Assembly: GCA_947488905.1 (NCBI GenBank) | Contig: CANLBJ010000004.1 | Span: 124,001 to 188,000, forward strand | DNA length: 64,000 bases | Direction of reading: 5' to 3' | Source of the DNA: Ulvibacter algarum | Lineage (GTDB): Bacteria > Bacteroidota > Bacteroidia > Flavobacteriales > Flavobacteriaceae | In this document: piece by piece, positions 17,198 through 25,984 of the stretch | Position numbering within the stretch: position 1 is the first letter of the stretch | How the letters are laid out: each line of letters starts with the position of its first letter | Notes under the pieces: generated by a model | Told to the model about the DNA's origin: nothing | The model's input: only the letters and a program-made list of their open reading frames with translations | The model's database searches: none | Made by a program: the position numbers and the translations under genes

Positions 17198-18343
17198 TTA
17201 CTCACCCAATAAATTAAACGCTCCTTTGGTTAAAAATTGCGTGCTATTTGTTAGATTTCCATTGTTTTCAACTACCGTAAAACCATCATAATTTTCTTGC
17301 ACCACAACTTCTTGTTCATTAAAGAAATAGGTTTCACCCTCTTTTCTATCTAGAACCAATACATAAAACACACCATCAACTTCAATAATAGCTTCGCTGG
17401 GCAGTGCTTTTTGTATAGAAGAGTCTGTGATAATACTAGCATCTACAAACATCCCTGCCAAGAAATTTGCTTCCTCTTCATTCTCTATATGCCCGTGAAC
17501 TTGGATGGTTCTATTAGCCTGAATAGAAGTACCAACTAGATGTACCTCAGCTTTATAAAATTCTGAAGAAGACTCAGGAATCTTAAAATCTATTTGTTGG
17601 CCTTTTTTTATCTTCATTATATCTTTTTCAAAAACAGAAAGTTCTAAATGGATATGCTCTGTATCAATAATTTCTAATATTTCTGTAGCAGGCGAAACGT
17701 AACTCCCTTTTGTGATGTTCATTTTTGTAATACTCCCAGATATAGGGGCATAAATAGGTACAATAGAAACAATAGTCCCTGCACGAACTTTTGACGGCGA
17801 AATATTGAGCATACGTAACTGCTTGTCTAAACCGCTATGTTTTGCCATTGCTGTTTTATATTCACTCTCTGCTCTTAGATAGCTTTTTTGAGAGGTAATA
17901 TTTTCTGCTTTCATAGTGACCTGTCTTTCATATTCAGATTTAAGGTAGACTAGCTGCTCATTTACCTCCATATACTCTTGCTGTAGCTTCACAAAATCTG
18001 GGTTTTCTAGGGTGACCAGTACTTGCCCTTTGCGCACCACATTACCTACTAATAAAGGTGTTGTTTTAATATACCCTCCCATGGTTGCATTTACAACCGC
18101 TCTATTTTCTGGTGGTACATCTATCATTCCGTTTACCGTGACAATAGTTGGAAATGGTTTTTCTTCTAACTTCCCTAAGGTCATTTTTGATTGCTCAAAT
18201 TGTGCCTGGCTCACTCTAATAGTGTTATCCATTTCCTCAGTATTCTTATCTTCAAGTGAGTCAGATTGTAATGTTTTATCGCCACAACTGTAAAGGGCAA
18301 TAAAAAGACTAAGCGCCACTATTTTATATAAATTACGTTTCAT
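17198..18343 (-). CDS. Heavy-metal RND efflux periplasmic adaptor (CusB type)
   Basis: The product has 381 residues, with a lipoprotein signal (lipobox ALYSC), barrel-sandwich segment GGYIKTTPLLVGNVVRKGQ, helical hairpin (about residues 125-165), second lipoyl half IYAPISGSITKMNITKG and beta-barrel and membrane-proximal domains. This is the full HlyD_D23/CusB layout. It starts 11 bases after the CusA-TolC fusion gene. It would couple that pump to its channel for efflux of Cu(I), Ag(I) or another divalent metal. Confidence 0.92.
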   Translation of the reverse strand: MKRNLYKIVALSLFIALYSCGDKTLQSDSLEDKNTEEMDNTIRVSQAQFEQSKMTLGKLEEKPFPTIVTVNGMIDVPPENRAVVNATMGGYIKTTPLLVGNVVRKGQVLVTLENPDFVKLQQEYMEVNEQLVYLKSEYERQVTMKAENITSQKSYLRAESEYKTAMAKHSGLDKQLRMLNISPSKVRAGTIVSIVPIYAPISGSITKMNITKGSYVSPATEILEIIDTEHIHLELSVFEKDIMKIKKGQQIDFKIPESSSEFYKAEVHLVGTSIQANRTIQVHGHIENEEEANFLAGMFVDASIITDSSIQKALPSEAIIEVDGVFYVLVLDRKEGETYFFNEQEVVVQENYDGFTVVENNGNLTNSTQFLTKGAFNLLGE

Positions 18344-18354
18344 TACGTTTATTT

Positions 18355-21300
18355 TTAAAGGGTTAAATAATTAATGGCAATACTCGTTTTATTGTATTCC
18401 TGGAGTTTTTCTAGATATCCTAGTTTAATATCATACACACTCTCTAGACTCTGTATGTACTGATAAAAATCTATCTCGCCGTTTCTAAAACTACCATCGG
18501 CTGTTTTTAAAATTTCTTGAGAAAGAAGTTTGCCTTCATTTTCATAATAGTCTAATGCTTCTTGAAGTTGTACCAGCGAAATTTTTAACGCATTTAATTT
18601 AGCGTTAAGCTGAACTTCATATTCGCTAGCGTTTGCCACTGCAATATCTTCGGAAATTTTAGCAGCTTTGATTTTTGCAGAATTTCCGCCGAAAAGCAAC
18701 GGGATTTTTAAGCCTATTTGGTAGCCGTATAAATTTCCTTTCAATTCTGAATTTGACCCTTGAAAATAATTAAGGCTTATATCTGGCAATAACTGCTGCT
18801 TTTCAAAGCGACGTTCTGCTTCTTGTAATGCAATGCTGCTTTGGTAAAAATCAATTTCTGGACTGTCCCCTATTTCCAAGGTAGTCATCTTTACTTTAAG
18901 CTCAGTTGTTTTAGCCACGCTAATCTCTTCTTCAGATTGTATCACTTTCATCAAATTTCCGAAGAAAACCTTGACCTCTTTTTGCGCTTGTGTGTAAGAA
19001 AGATTTATTTGCTTTTGCTTACTTGCTGCCGTGATTTTTTCTAGATAATTAGTTTCGCCAAGCTCAAATCTCCTGGCAGCTATTTTAGAAAAACTTGTGT
19101 ATAAACTGTCTAATTCTTTATAAGTAACTTCTTTCTCTCTAGCTATCTGATAGTCATAATATGCTGTGGTGACTTTTCGCTCTATTCCTTTTTTCTGAAT
19201 TTCAAAAGCCTTTGTCGCAACATTTAGATTTGCTTGATTGCGTCTCTTTTCAGAATAATAAACCGTTGGAAATCTAAAATTTTGCTGGATCCCAAATACC
19301 TTCAATGGCTCATTATTAACTGCTAGATTATTCTCATCAAATTGATAATACATTTCTGTTTTGTCAAAACTAAAGGCGCTATTTATCAAAGCATCAGATT
19401 TTGTGACCTCCAGACTACTCGCCTGTAACCCCATATTATTCTCTATTGCCAGCGGTATTAATTCTTGCAAAGACAATGGTTCTTGTTGGGCTTGCACATT
19501 TACAGTAAATAATAGTGTTATGATACTTAAACCAGTAATACCAGTTTTAGAAATCTGTTTCTTTTTCTTGTTAGGTTTATTTAAATAAGCAAATAAAACA
19601 GGTAAAACAACTAGCGTTAATAAGGTGGCGGTAATTAATCCACCTATCACAACGGTAGCCAGTGGTCGTTGAACCTCTGCCCCAGCATTAGTAGAAATTG
19701 CCATAGGTAAAAATCCTAAAGCCGCCGCAGATGCCGTTAATAAAACCGCCCGCAATCTGTCTTTTGTGCCTTGTTTTATTAATGCGTTAATATCATCATA
19801 GCCTTCTTTTTGCAGTTCTTTAAAATGCTCAATAAGCACAATCCCGTTTAAGACTGCAATACCAAACAAGGCAATAAAACCAACACCTGCAGAGATACTA
19901 AAAGGTAAATCTCGCAGCCACAATAAGAATACACCACCCACAGCAGCAAGCGGTATAGCAGAGTAAATCATCAATGCTTCTTTAACAGAATTAAAGGCAA
20001 AATATAAAAGGATAAAAATCAAAACTAAAGCGACCGGCACAGCGATCATTAATCGTGATTTTGCGCTTTGCAAATTTTCAAATTGGCCGCCATACGTAAT
20101 AGCATATCCCACGGGCAACTTCACATTGTCATTAATCAATTTTTGCACATCATCTACTACAGATTGCAAATCGCGATTACGTACATTAACTCCTACTACA
20201 ATTCTACGTTTAGTATCATCACGAGATATTTTTGCGGCGCCTTTTTTATAACTAATATTGGCTAATTCACTCAACGGAATTTTTCCGCCAGCTGGTAAAT
20301 CTATGTAAAGATTTTGAAGGTTATCAATATCTTGCCGTTTGTCTTTATCAAGCCGTACCACTAAGTCAAAACGTTTTTCACCTTCAAAAACGCTACCAGC
20401 AGCTTTCCCTGCAAAACCCATTGCAATCATATCATTTAGGTCTTGAATATTGAGACCGTAACGTGCAATTTTAGTGCGATTGTATTGTACGCTCATTTCT
20501 GGTAATCCCGCAATTTTTTCTACGGAAATATCTGCTGCTCCAGCGACGTCTTTAATTAAATCACCTATTTCACTTCCTTTTTTAGCGAGAATATCAAGGT
20601 CGTCACCAAATATTTTAATCGCAATATCTGCGCGAACTCCTGTTATCAATTCATTAAAACGCATCTCTATGGGTTGTGTAAATTCTACTTCCATTCCTGG
20701 AATTACGGCTAAAGCTTCTTTAAATTTATCTGCTAATTCATCTTTTGAAAATGCAGAAGTCCACTCTTTTTTAGGGTTTAACACGATAATAACGTCACTT
20801 TCTTCCATAGACATAGGGTCTGTGGGCACCTCTGCGGCACCTATTCTTGTGACTACTTGCTTTACTTCTGGAAATTCTTTGAGGAGTATTTTTTCAATTT
20901 CGGTAGTAATTTTTACCGTGTTGCTTAAAGAGGTTCCTGTTTTTAAAACAGGTTGGATCACAAAATCGCCTTCATCAAGTGTGGGTACAAACTCACCCCC
21001 CATTGTGCTATATAAGTAGACAGAAGTAAGAAGCAATACACTCGCAATTGTTAATACCAATTTTTTGCTTCGCAATGCCCAATCGATAACTGGCTCATAC
21101 CTGTTGTTTATCCATTTCATTAAACGCACAGAAATATTTTTATCTGTGGCATTAGATGGTTTTAAAAATATGGAAGCAACAACGGGAACATATGTAAAAC
21201 AAAGAATCATTGCTCCTATAAGCGCAAAACTAAAGGTCAAAGCCATTGGCTTAAACATCTTTCCTTCAACCCCACTCAATGATAAAATAGGAATAAATAC

Positions 21301-22686
21301 AATAAGAATAATCAATTGTCCAAAGATGGCAGAATTCATCATTTTTGATGCACCAGACATAGTGATGGTATCTTTTAATTGTTGTTGTTCTTTTTTAGGG
21401 AGTAAGTTAATTTCGGCCTTCTTTTGAGTTATTTTAAAGGCAATAAACTCGACAATAATAACAGCACCGTCGATGATTATCCCAAAGTCTATAGCGCCCA
21501 AACTCATTAAATTTGCGTCTACACCAAAAATGTACATTAGCGACAATGCAAATAATAAAGTAAGTGGTATTACAGATGCCACCACTAACCCAGAACGGAA
21601 ATTACCTAACAGTAAAACCACCACAAAAATAACGATGAGACAACCTAAAATAAGGTTTTCACTTACGGTAAATGTAGTTTTTGCAATAAGATCACTTCTA
21701 TCTAGAAAAGCATTAATATAAACTCCTTCTGGTAAAGATTTAGAAATTTCTGCAACTCGTACTTTTACAGCATCAATCACTTTTTTTGAATTGGCATCTT
21801 TAAGCATCATTACTTGCCCAAGTACTTTCTCTCCCTCTCCATTTCCTGTGATAGCTCCAAAACGTGTAGCATTTCCGAAGCCAACCGTTGCTACATCTTT
21901 TATATAGATTGGGATCCCATTCTCGTTTTTTACAACGATGTTTTTAATATCGTCAAGTGAAGTGATCAACCCTTCGCCTCTTATAAAAAACGCTTGATTA
22001 ACCTTCTCTATATAACCACCACCAGAAACGCTGTTGTTTTTTTCTAGTGCTGTAAAAATATCTCCTGCAACAATATTCATTGCATTTAACTTCTCTGTAT
22101 TTATGGCTACCTCATACTGCTTTAAAAAACCACCCCAAGTGTTAATTTCAACCACCCCAGGAATTCCAGAAAGTTGGCGTTTAACTACCCAATCTTGAAT
22201 GGTTCTTAAATCTTCTGCATTGTACTGGTCTTTAAATGCTGGCTCAACATCGAGAATATATTGGTAGATTTCGCCAAGCCCTGTGGTAATTGGACCCATC
22301 TCTGGAGCACCGAAACCTTCGGGTATTTTCTCTGAAGCAGATTTGATTTTCTCGGCAATGAGTTGTCTGGGTAAATAGGTACCCATATCATCTTCAAAGA
22401 CAATAGTCACTACAGATAAGCCAAATTTTGATACTGAGCGAATCTCAATAACACCGGGCAAGTTTGCCATCTCCAGCTCTACTGGATAGGTGATAAATTG
22501 CTCCATATCTTGTGTAGAAAGATTGGTCGAAGTAGTGATAACCTGTACCTGATTGTTAGTAACATCTGGCACTGCACCAATGGGGATTTGGGATAAGGAA
22601 TATAACCCAAAACCTATAATAAAGGCTGTAAATAAAAGAACAATAAACTTGTTCTTTATACTAAAATTGATAATATGTGATAGCAT
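18355..22686 (-). CDS. CusA/CzcA heavy-metal RND pump fused to a TolC-like channel domain
   Basis: The product has 1443 residues. Residues 1 to about 1040 form a complete HME-RND transporter with twelve transmembrane helices. Visible motifs are the N-terminal IPIGAVPDVTNNQVQV segment, the central TM4 acidic motif GAIDFGIIIDGAVIIVEF (proton relay of heavy-metal pumps) and the Met-containing porter domain. After a basic linker (KPNKKKKQISK) there is a hydrophobic, signal-like segment ending NVQAQ. An OEP/TolC domain of about 380 residues follows. CusA-TolC fusions are known in Bacteroidota. The fusion would tie pump and channel in one polypeptide, with the adaptor encoded next. Export of Cu(I)/Ag(I) is likely, given the copper receptor and HMA protein nearby. 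Confidence 0.93.
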   Translation of the reverse strand: MLSHIINFSIKNKFIVLLFTAFIIGFGLYSLSQIPIGAVPDVTNNQVQVITTSTNLSTQDMEQFITYPVELEMANLPGVIEIRSVSKFGLSVVTIVFEDDMGTYLPRQLIAEKIKSASEKIPEGFGAPEMGPITTGLGEIYQYILDVEPAFKDQYNAEDLRTIQDWVVKRQLSGIPGVVEINTWGGFLKQYEVAINTEKLNAMNIVAGDIFTALEKNNSVSGGGYIEKVNQAFFIRGEGLITSLDDIKNIVVKNENGIPIYIKDVATVGFGNATRFGAITGNGEGEKVLGQVMMLKDANSKKVIDAVKVRVAEISKSLPEGVYINAFLDRSDLIAKTTFTVSENLILGCLIVIFVVVLLLGNFRSGLVVASVIPLTLLFALSLMYIFGVDANLMSLGAIDFGIIIDGAVIIVEFIAFKITQKKAEINLLPKKEQQQLKDTITMSGASKMMNSAIFGQLIILIVFIPILSLSGVEGKMFKPMALTFSFALIGAMILCFTYVPVVASIFLKPSNATDKNISVRLMKWINNRYEPVIDWALRSKKLVLTIASVLLLTSVYLYSTMGGEFVPTLDEGDFVIQPVLKTGTSLSNTVKITTEIEKILLKEFPEVKQVVTRIGAAEVPTDPMSMEESDVIIVLNPKKEWTSAFSKDELADKFKEALAVIPGMEVEFTQPIEMRFNELITGVRADIAIKIFGDDLDILAKKGSEIGDLIKDVAGAADISVEKIAGLPEMSVQYNRTKIARYGLNIQDLNDMIAMGFAGKAAGSVFEGEKRFDLVVRLDKDKRQDIDNLQNLYIDLPAGGKIPLSELANISYKKGAAKISRDDTKRRIVVGVNVRNRDLQSVVDDVQKLINDNVKLPVGYAITYGGQFENLQSAKSRLMIAVPVALVLIFILLYFAFNSVKEALMIYSAIPLAAVGGVFLLWLRDLPFSISAGVGFIALFGIAVLNGIVLIEHFKELQKEGYDDINALIKQGTKDRLRAVLLTASAAALGFLPMAISTNAGAEVQRPLATVVIGGLITATLLTLVVLPVLFAYLNKPNKKKKQISKTGITGLSIITLLFTVNVQAQQEPLSLQELIPLAIENNMGLQASSLEVTKSDALINSAFSFDKTEMYYQFDENNLAVNNEPLKVFGIQQNFRFPTVYYSEKRRNQANLNVATKAFEIQKKGIERKVTTAYYDYQIAREKEVTYKELDSLYTSFSKIAARRFELGETNYLEKITAASKQKQINLSYTQAQKEVKVFFGNLMKVIQSEEEISVAKTTELKVKMTTLEIGDSPEIDFYQSSIALQEAERRFEKQQLLPDISLNYFQGSNSELKGNLYGYQIGLKIPLLFGGNSAKIKAAKISEDIAVANASEYEVQLNAKLNALKISLVQLQEALDYYENEGKLLSQEILKTADGSFRNGEIDFYQYIQSLESVYDIKLGYLEKLQEYNKTSIAINYLTL

Positions 22687-22765
22687 CTTTTCATAGAATA
22701 ATCAAGGTGAATAGCACAATATCACTAAAGTGAAATAATGCTAAAAAAAAAGTGAATCTGATTAT

Positions 22766-23164
22766 TTACGAATGCCGTGGCGGCTGGAAAAGACCTTCTA
22801 AATCCTGAGAAGAAGAAGGGGCCATATAATAAAAACTATGCTTTTTAAACTCAGCAAACTCAGGAGTTCTGAGTGTAAGCTTTTGAGCATTTAATATAAA
22901 ATCTGCAACCACAGTAAGATGTGATTGGTGCTGAAAAGGCAATTGCTCGTGCTCTTCTTTTTCGTCTTGGTGATCTTTATCATGGTCTGCTTTGAGCTCA
23001 CCATAGTGCTTAGAAATAAACACAAAAACATTGTCTCCATATTGCTCACTGTGAAACTGTGCGTGCTCAATAAAATCATCTATTTGCACCATATCATCAA
23101 TATGTACTCCAAAACTTTGGAGCAAGATTATAAATGATAACGATATGGAAAATAGAAGTTTCAA
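22766..23164 (-). CDS. Small secreted His/Asp-rich protein ahead of the metal pump
   Basis: The product has 132 residues, with a signal peptide (residues 1-18), a histidine-rich acidic centre (DHDKDHQDEKEEHEQLPFQH, about residues 75-94) that could bind metal, and the C terminus FQPPRHS. The end resembles the HPPRYS end of the protein encoded just before the copper TonB receptor. A TAnnTTTR box (TACCTTTA, reverse strand of 23170-23177) lies directly upstream, so it probably starts the transcript that continues into the CusA-TolC gene. Possible periplasmic metal chaperone; inferred. Confidence 0.7.
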   Translation of the reverse strand: MKLLFSISLSFIILLQSFGVHIDDMVQIDDFIEHAQFHSEQYGDNVFVFISKHYGELKADHDKDHQDEKEEHEQLPFQHQSHLTVVADFILNAQKLTLRTPEFAEFKKHSFYYMAPSSSQDLEGLFQPPRHS

Positions 23165-23169
23165 GTATT

Positions 23170-23177
23170 TAAAGGTA
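23170..23177 (-). promoter_or_regulatory. -7 promoter box of the CusA operon
   Basis: The reverse strand reads TACCTTTA, matching TAnnTTTR, 6 bases before the ATG of the 132-residue protein. Unlike other promoters in this region there is no palindromic operator 33 bp upstream, so this promoter is likely controlled differently. Confidence 0.4.
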
Positions 23178-23220
23178 AACGTTTTATAGTAATAAATTTA
23201 TTGAACCAAGAGATATTAAG

Positions 23221-23424
23221 TTATTTTCTAGAACAAGTATTTATGCCTATCAATGTGTATAATGGACAAAAGCTAATAAAACTTGTAAGCACAAAAATAG
23301 CCGAAAGCGCTAACAGCACATAGCCTAAAACACCACTAATTATACCTTGCCAAAACAAAACAATTACTACAATTGCAATAAAAATTCTAATCACGCGGTC
23401 TACACCGCCCATATTTTTTTTCAT
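23221..23424 (-). CDS. DUF2892 (YgaP-like) small membrane protein
   Basis: I use the ATG at 23422-23424, giving 67 residues beginning MKKNMGGVDRVIRIF, the standard DUF2892 start. Two transmembrane helices follow (about residues 13-32 and 36-56), then CPLYTLIGINTCSRK with the conserved cysteines. DUF2892 domains form the membrane part of rhodanese YgaP and often accompany sulfur-transfer genes. A rhodanese is encoded at the head of this gene group. Confidence 0.85.
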   Translation of the reverse strand: MKKNMGGVDRVIRIFIAIVVIVLFWQGIISGVLGYVLLALSAIFVLTSFISFCPLYTLIGINTCSRK

Positions 23425-23447
23425 AATAATATTTTTAATTATTAAAA

Positions 23448-23813
23448 TTACTTGACCAATAAAAATTTGCAATCTGTTACAGGGTATACACCGTGGTCAA
23501 TATCTTTAGGTAAGGTAATAATATCACCTTTTACTACAACCGTTTCTTTATCACCTATAGTAACTTTTGCACTACCCTCTAGCATTATTAACGGAGCATC
23601 CATTGGGGCACTATGTGGTTGTAAATCTTGCCCTTTTTTTAAGGCAAATACAATCATTTTATAATGACTGTCAAACACCACTTTGTTGACCATTTTATCA
23701 CCATATTCTACCTGTGCAGCAAGATTATTATCACCTATTTTTTCTAAGGTGTTTTGATTATTACAACTTACTAAAATTGAACCAAGAATAAGTAATGCTA
23801 TAAAGTGTTTCAT
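23448..23813 (-). CDS. Secreted cupin-domain lipoprotein
   Basis: The product has 121 residues with a lipoprotein signal (lipobox ILVSC, Cys17) and a single cupin barrel. The cupin motifs include HSAPMDAPLIMLEGSAKVTIG and DIITLPKDIDHGVYPV, with histidines that could hold one metal ion. Small cupins of this type are often metal-binding or sensing proteins. It sits between a cytochrome gene and a DUF2892 gene, with short spacing and the same strand, so it is part of the rhodanese-headed group. The substrate is unknown. Confidence 0.82.
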   Translation of the reverse strand: MKHFIALLILGSILVSCNNQNTLEKIGDNNLAAQVEYGDKMVNKVVFDSHYKMIVFALKKGQDLQPHSAPMDAPLIMLEGSAKVTIGDKETVVVKGDIITLPKDIDHGVYPVTDCKFLLVK

Positions 23814-23828
23814 AAAAATGGAGTCTTA

Positions 23829-24842
23829 TTAATTAATTGAATTATCATCAAATGTTATTGCCCAGATACCACGCACTTGGTTAACATCATATTCTAAAGC
23901 TTTATCTTCAGGATATAAATTTTTAATTGTGCTTAACACTAATGGGTCTATTTGTGATTTAGAGTTTCCGTGGCATTGCAGGCACATGGTGTTTGTAGTT
24001 ATAGGATAATAAAAGTTTATCATACCGTTAGTATGCTCCACAACTGGGTTTACTTCTTTACCAGCAGCTATGGTTGTTTTAAAATCTTGAATGTATTTAT
24101 TTTCTTTTGCGTTAGCTTGATTTTCAGGATTTCTTGGTTGGTCTGAAACACGCTTTATTTTTGCATTTTGTGCCGTCGCCATACTATCTGTAATAGGATA
24201 AGCTTGTTTATTACAAAAAGTAACTGCCTCAAGTGTTCCCTTACTTTGAATGGTACCCATTAGGTTTTTACCCAACTCCTTTTTTGTGCTTAGGGCATAT
24301 TTCATACCTATTTCTGACGGTGTGAGCGTTTCCGAAGCATTTAAAGACGCACTACTTTTGCCGTCATTGCGATACTTCATTTTACCTTTACTCTCTTCTT
24401 CTAGGTGGTCCTTAAACCAAGTAGGCTCTTCTATTTTGTATTCATAAATGTAACTTGCTATTTTTTTAATTTCAGCTTCTTCAAAAGATTGATAAGGCAT
24501 TAAACCAAAATTAAAAACAGCACCATTCATTTTAGATTTTGCCTTGGTAGGTTTTTCTACAAAATTCCAGATAGCATTTACAAACTCTTCTTTTGTTGTA
24601 TTCTCATCAAGGTAATGAGACTTTACTGCAACCATAGGCGGCGCTATCCTTCCTGTTCTTTTTGAGCTAGGACTATGACAAAGATTACATTTTTGCTCCA
24701 TAAGCTTCTTCCCTTCTATCGCAGCAACTGTAGGCTGCAAAGTTTGAGCTTCTGTGTATTCTTTTTGCTTCTTATTATTACAGCTTGCAAATGAAGCTAC
24801 TAATAAACATAAGAAGGTAATCTCTAGGAACCTAGACTTCAT
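23829..24842 (-). CDS. Periplasmic cytochrome c fused to a DUF3365 haem domain
   Basis: The product has 337 residues and a lipoprotein-type signal (SFASC at about residue 21). A mono-haem class I cytochrome c domain follows, with CNLCH at residues 52-56 and a distal Met in NFGLMPYQ. The C-terminal half is a DUF3365/Tll0287-like domain with FCNKQAYPITDSMA, KIKRVSDQPRNPEN and a second haem motif CLQCH at about residue 290. Such fusions are di-haem sensor or electron-transfer proteins. In this group with HMA, rhodanese and cupin genes it may sense or oxidise sulfide species. Confidence 0.88.
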   Translation of the reverse strand: MKSRFLEITFLCLLVASFASCNNKKQKEYTEAQTLQPTVAAIEGKKLMEQKCNLCHSPSSKRTGRIAPPMVAVKSHYLDENTTKEEFVNAIWNFVEKPTKAKSKMNGAVFNFGLMPYQSFEEAEIKKIASYIYEYKIEEPTWFKDHLEEESKGKMKYRNDGKSSASLNASETLTPSEIGMKYALSTKKELGKNLMGTIQSKGTLEAVTFCNKQAYPITDSMATAQNAKIKRVSDQPRNPENQANAKENKYIQDFKTTIAAGKEVNPVVEHTNGMINFYYPITTNTMCLQCHGNSKSQIDPLVLSTIKNLYPEDKALEYDVNQVRGIWAITFDDNSIN

Positions 24843-24848
24843 AACGTG

Positions 24849-25097
24849 TTATTTATAATATTTTCTAATATTTCGTTTTACATACATAAAACGAATTAAA
24901 CCTATAAAGAAAAGAGTGGGACCAATTAATAAAAGTACATAACCTACCCATTCAATTTCTTGCAGCATTTTTAATTTTATGATGGCTGCCCCAGAACTTA
25001 AAAACACAATAGCAGATCTAAAATAAGCTAAAAATGTGCGCTCATTTGCAAGTCTTGTTCTTTCTATTGCCAGCTTATCTGTTAATTTGAGTTCCAT
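24849..25097 (-). CDS. DUF202 (YidH-type) small membrane protein
   Basis: The product has 82 residues with the DUF202 signature LAIERTRLANERTFLAYFRSA (residues 9-29) and two transmembrane helices (about 30-47 and 50-70). YidH-like proteins are inner-membrane proteins of unknown role. It starts 9 bases downstream of the HMA gene and precedes the cytochrome gene by 6 bases, so all three are co-transcribed. Confidence 0.88.
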   Translation of the reverse strand: MELKLTDKLAIERTRLANERTFLAYFRSAIVFLSSGAAIIKLKMLQEIEWVGYVLLLIGPTLFFIGLIRFMYVKRNIRKYYK

Positions 25098-25106
25098 ATT
25101 CTTTTA

Positions 25107-25373
25107 TTAAGTGAGTTTACCTGTGGCACAACTTACAAAAGATTTAGCTTTTGAGGTAATAGAATTTGCATCTTCAATAGATGGATACCCTAAATTTTTC
25201 AATTTTTCTTTTACAGCTATCGCATCTAGCTCATCTGCATAACTAAAAGAGACTTTACTCTCCTCTACTTCTACATTAATATCTGTAATGCCTTTTAAGC
25301 CTTTTATCTTGTTAGTAATTGTATTTGCACAACCACCGCACTTTAAATTTTGTACTATTATTGAAGTTTTCAT
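25107..25373 (-). CDS. Heavy-metal-associated (HMA) domain copper chaperone-like protein
   Basis: The product has 88 residues and starts MKTSIIVQNLKCGGCANTI, with the HMA metal-binding CxxC (Cys12, Cys15) in the usual loop and the ferredoxin-like fold of Atx1/CopZ (residues 1-70). A short C-terminal extension holds another Cys (SFVSCATGKLT). No signal peptide is present, so it is cytoplasmic and would buffer or deliver Cu(I) or a similar ion. It follows the rhodanese gene by 14 bases. Copper and persulfide handling are thus encoded together. Confidence 0.9.
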   Translation of the reverse strand: MKTSIIVQNLKCGGCANTITNKIKGLKGITDINVEVEESKVSFSYADELDAIAVKEKLKNLGYPSIEDANSITSKAKSFVSCATGKLT

Positions 25374-25387
25374 ATACTTATTTGTTT

Positions 25388-25756
25388 TTAATAAGGCCAG
25401 CCTAAGAAGCCTCCTTTTAGATCATAAATTTTAGTGAATCCCATTTTGTCTAGCAATGTCGCGGCTTTATTACTACGGGCGCCAGAACGACAATAAAGAT
25501 AAACTGGCTTTTCTTTATCCAGCTTTTCCATTTTACTTCGGAAATTTTCTTTTTGAAAAAAATCTATATTTAACGCATTATCTAATGCTCCTTGACTAAA
25601 CTCTGCAGCAGTGCGAACATCTACTAGTTGCACATCATTATTTACTACTTGAGTTTTATAATCAGTTGCATTTAAAACTTTAATACTATCTGCCTGCTGT
25701 GCTTTTACACCAAAAAGAGAACTTAAAAATGTCATAATAATTAAAATAAATTTCAT
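25388..25756 (-). CDS. Periplasmic single-domain rhodanese
   Basis: The product has 122 residues, with a signal peptide (residues 1-20, ending VKAQ) and one rhodanese domain. The catalytic loop is CRSGARS with Cys89. The substrate-side motifs VQLVDVRTAAEF and GGFLGWP match thiosulfate:cyanide sulfurtransferase folds. It would transfer sulfane sulfur in the periplasm. It is the first gene of a same-strand series running to the DUF2892 gene and has a Crp/Fnr-type operator upstream. Confidence 0.92.
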   Translation of the reverse strand: MKFILIIMTFLSSLFGVKAQQADSIKVLNATDYKTQVVNNDVQLVDVRTAAEFSQGALDNALNIDFFQKENFRSKMEKLDKEKPVYLYCRSGARSNKAATLLDKMGFTKIYDLKGGFLGWPY

Positions 25757-25775
25757 AAAACGTTATTTAACATTG

Positions 25776-25820
25776 TAAAGTTAAAAAATGGAAAGCCCAT
25801 TCTTTGTAACCATTGTTACG
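25776..25820 (-). promoter_or_regulatory. Operator plus -7 box for the rhodanese gene group
   Basis: TGTAAC-CATT-GTTACG lies at 25805-25820. The reverse strand of 25776-25783 reads TAACTTTA, a TAnnTTTR box. The centre distance is 33 bp. On the plus strand TATTTTTT at 25841-25848 lies 32 bp from the same centre, so the site might also serve the divergent hemN gene, but that box is poorer and the leader would be long. Confidence 0.7.
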
Positions 25821-25984
25821 TTACTAGATTAAAAAACCAATATTTTTTAATCATTCTATTTTACCTATAAACTCAGTCTATATAAAACTCGAAAATAGGT
25901 GTAAATATCTTTTAACAAAGTGACTTTTATCAGTTTTCAACTATAGCGTTTATACGAGCTTTGCATTCAAAATAAAGCTTAAAG

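Noticed and set aside
18841-21721. Several open frames on the plus strand opposite the CusA-TolC gene
   Set aside because: They lie fully inside a well-supported gene on the other strand, have no signal of a protein family and no promoter.
25805-25848. Crp/Fnr-type operator also serving hemN on the plus strand
   Set aside because: The plus-strand box TATTTTTT is a poorer match, at 32 bp, and would leave a leader of about 130 bases. The rhodanese direction fits better; not claimed as a hemN promoter.
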